A stretch of 64,000 nt of DNA from Candidatus Limnocylindrales bacterium (GTDB lineage: Bacteria > Desulfobacterota > Binatia > UBA1149 > CAITLU01), in NCBI GenBank assembly GCA_035626395.1, contig DASPNR010000030.1, forward strand, positions 416,864 to 480,863, written 5' to 3'. Position numbers and translations under genes: made by a program. The notes under the pieces are model-generated. The model saw only the letters and a list, made by a program, of their open reading frames with translations. It was not told the origin of the DNA and searched no databases. Numbering within the stretch: position 1 is the first letter of the stretch; each line of letters begins with the position of its first letter. Below, in pieces: positions 62,295 through 64,000 of this stretch.

Positions 62295-63234
62295 GACTCG
62301 GGTTCTCCTTTGCGGCTGCGACGCGACTTCAGCGGCAGCGCGTACTGGGCCGGGTCGCGCAGGTAGCGCGCGATAGGAATGACGGTGGCTCGTTTCGGTG
62401 TCGTGGCGGGCGGCGGCGGTGACGGCTGCTCGAGCATGCGCCGCAGGCGCCGGACGTCGATCATGTCGAACGTGATTGCGATCCCGCAGACTTCGGCCAC
62501 AGCGTCGGCTCCGTACTTGGTGACGAGCGAGAGCAGCCCTCTGACCTGCCGCATGCGCGCCCACGGCAGCGGAGATTCGAGCAACAGGCTTGCGTACTGG
62601 CCTATGACTGGTCCGTGCTCTGCCGCCTGCGAGCGCAGGAAGTCGACGTCGCGCATTGCGTAGGCCGTTTTCTCCGGGGGAAAGTCCGCCGCGTCGATCG
62701 ACTTGTGGCCGGGCTCGACTCGGCTGTGGACCTTGACGACGCGTCCCCGATCGTAGAAGCGCACGGTCTTGGAGTCGGCGCGCGCACGCAGCTTCATACC
62801 GATGTACTTGGTCGGCAGGCTGTAAAGGCCTCGTGCGACCGAGGCCAGGTGGTCGGCGGGCACCTTCGGATCGCACCACAGCGGGATGTCGTAGGGCGAC
62901 TCGGGCGCAGGGAGCAGGCATGACTGCTCCACGGCCAGGAAATGCTCCTTGGGCATGCGGCCGGTCGAGCTGTGGCGGCGCATGCCGTACTCGTGCTCGC
63001 ACCACAGGAGCCCGCGGTCACGAGCCGCGGCCAGGTCGCGGATCACTTCGCCCGCGTAGCAGTCGTCGCGCACGTCGCGCACACTTCGCGTCCTTTCACC
63101 CGACGACAATTACTTCTTTCAGTTCCTGCAGTCCCGAACCGCCTGGCGGTCGGCAAGCTGATTCCGGCTGCCGCAGCCGCCGCTTCCTCGCTTTGCCCCT
63201 GCTTTCGCCGTCGTCTCAGGAGCTTTACCTGCAT
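62291..63234 (-). pseudogene. istA: IS21-type transposase istA lacking its catalytic core
   Basis: Two pieces of an IstA are joined. The N-terminal HTH (MQVKLLRRRRKQGQSEEAAAAAAG, from ATG 63234) continues to about 63115. A C-terminal region in a different frame then runs from about 63080 (RDLAAARDRGLLWC, CEHEYGMRRHSSTGRMPKEHF, LYSLPTKYIG, VHSRVEPGH) to 62291. The DDE/integrase core that should lie between is missing, so an internal deletion has destroyed the enzyme. Confidence 0.72.
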
Positions 63235-63374
63235 GCGACGGCATTGGGCCACTTCGCCGATCGCACGACAGGCGGGCGGCGATGCGTGATCAGCGGGCGC
63301 AAGGCCCAGCCGGCCGCCCGCCCGCACGTCCCGTGTGCGAAGAGCCAAGGACAAAGGCCGCGTCGACTTCACGG

Positions 63375-63677
63375 TCAGCTGTTCCTTGGTCCGGCCGCCC
63401 GCTCGACATCGCACAGCCGGTAGCTTCGGCCCGAGATATTGAGCACCTTCGAGCGGTGCAGCAGGCGGTCGAGGATGGCGGTTGCCAGGACCTCGTCACC
63501 TGCGAAGAGCTCAGGCCACTCGCGGATGCCCTTGTTCGTCGTAATCAGCGTCGAGCCGCGCCCGTAGCGGTGGGCCACGAGGCGGAAGAACAGGCTGGCC
63601 TCCTGGCGGCTCATGGGTTCGAAGCCCATCTCGTCGATGATGAGCAGCGCCACCTTTATGTGCTGTCGCTGACGCAG
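63375..63677 (-). pseudogene. 3' fragment of a second, different istB
   Basis: Reading LRQRQHIKVALLIIDEMGF, EASLFFRLVAHRYGRGS, LITTNKGIREWPELF, GDEVLATAILDRLLHR and GRSYRL, this is the C-terminal half of an IstB with the Walker B Asp. It is a different subgroup from the istB at 61510. An in-frame TAG at 63678-63680 and the left end of another element cut off its N-terminus. Confidence 0.78.
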
Positions 63678-63725
63678 CTAGCGCGACACGCCATCCTCGC
63701 CGTAAGGCGACAGCCAGTTTCGCGC
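63661..63725. repeat. Probable left end of a third IS21-like element, with repeated TGTCGC/GCGACA motifs
   Basis: TGTCGC at 63664-63669, GCGACA at 63683-63688 and GCGACA at 63708-63713 form inverted and direct copies within 50 bases. Repeated sub-terminal motifs are typical of IS21-family ends. The region interrupts the istB fragment and precedes a transposase-like reading frame. Confidence 0.45.
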
Positions 63726-63791
63726 ACCCTCTGACCTGACGCCGCGGCGGCCTCCGGCCAGATTCCCGCATCCGCGGGAGGTGGCTGGGCG

Positions 63792-64000
63792 GTGAAGCTG
63801 GGCGTCGACGCGAGGGTAACGAGGAGGCATCTGGCAGAGTTGGGGACGGGCAGCCGGCAGATCGCACGGCTGCTGGGCGTCTCCGAGAGCACGGTCCGCT
63901 ATCACCTGGCCCGGCAGGCCGCCGGCGCCAGCGACCGGCGCGCCGACCAGCCGCAGCGCGCCGCAGGCGTGGCCGAAGCGATCACGCAGTACGTGGAATC
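63792..64000 (+). CDS. Transposase N-terminus (IstA-like), 3' truncated by window edge
   Basis: GTG 63792 with GGGAGG upstream opens a frame that stays open to the last base (69 codons). It encodes a helix-turn-helix (RRHLAELGTGSRQIARLLG, VSESTVRYHLARQAAGA) like those at the start of integrase-type transposases such as IstA. The catalytic domain would lie beyond the window. Assignment to IS21 rests on this domain and on the repeated end motifs just upstream. Confidence 0.62.
   Translation, partial: MKLGVDARVTRRHLAELGTGSRQIARLLGVSESTVRYHLARQAAGASDRRADQPQRAAGVAEAITQYVE

Larger units (their letters stand above)
61410..64000. mobile_element. Cluster of IS21-family remnants (at least three elements)
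   Basis: On the minus strand, 61510-63234 holds an istA-istB pair in which both genes are broken. 63375-63677 holds the 3' part of a different istB. From about 63661 a third element starts on the plus strand and runs off the window. G/C content returns to the chromosomal level. Terminal inverted repeats could not be matched across any one element, so the outer limits are approximate. Confidence 0.72.

Overview
The window is a high-GC (roughly two-thirds G+C by eye) chromosomal segment from a Gram-negative bacterium. A LolA-type lipoprotein carrier, a beta-barrel porin, a periplasmic Do-type protease and UppP imply two membranes. RNase J alongside RNase R, a DksA/TraR zinc-finger protein and a large secreted cysteine-rich protein with Thr-rich linkers fit a deltaproteobacterial-like or Binatota-like lineage. 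That placement is an inference from gene content, not from a marker phylogeny. No rRNA, tRNA or CRISPR array was seen.

Region 1 (1-50.5 kb) is densely packed host chromosome. It opens with the 3' part of moaC, then radC, convergent ssb, and plsC-rnj. Next come uppP-ftsK-lolA (envelope and division), yajQ, rimO, a DksA-like regulator, glycerate 2-kinase and queE-glpD. A degraded ThrB/APH-type kinase follows, coupled to folE, and then an aminotransferase-serA-purA run for serine and purine synthesis. A divergent pair (ggt and an N-acetylglutamate-synthase-like protein) precedes a porin, a TusA-like protein and the cysteine-rich secreted protein, which ends in a strong intrinsic terminator. Beyond it lie dusB with a PTPS-family enzyme and a small haem lipoprotein, aminopeptidase P, htpX, sppA, an LplA-like protein, a sterol-desaturase-type hydroxylase, an HtrA protease, RNase R, a methylmalonyl-CoA mutase large subunit, a DEAD-box helicase and a two-gene biotin-dependent acyl-CoA carboxylase. 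The carboxylase and mutase together suggest propionyl-CoA/methylmalonyl-CoA metabolism.

Region 2 (about 50.66-61.4 kb) is an island. Base composition and codon use drop clearly, with many A/T third positions, gene spacing changes, and known housekeeping genes stop. It holds two modules. The first is a tight five-gene operon (50925-56551): amino-acid-type solute-binding protein, ABC permease, ABC ATPase, class I methyltransferase, and an 864-residue protein with an unrecognised N-terminal half joined to a Rossmann FAD/NAD(P)-binding half. I recognise no described system with this gene set, and it is the best candidate here for something new. The second is a restriction-like module: a DNA cytosine-5 methyltransferase with a long C-terminal extension, convergent with an operon of a small acidic protein, a small helix-turn-helix-like protein and an HNH nuclease-SF2 helicase-zinc ribbon fusion.

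Region 3 (61.4-64 kb) is a pile-up of IS21-family debris on the island's right flank. It contains a frameshifted istB, an istA lacking its catalytic core, a fragment of a second and different istB, and the left end of a third element running off the window. This supports the reading of the island as acquired DNA.
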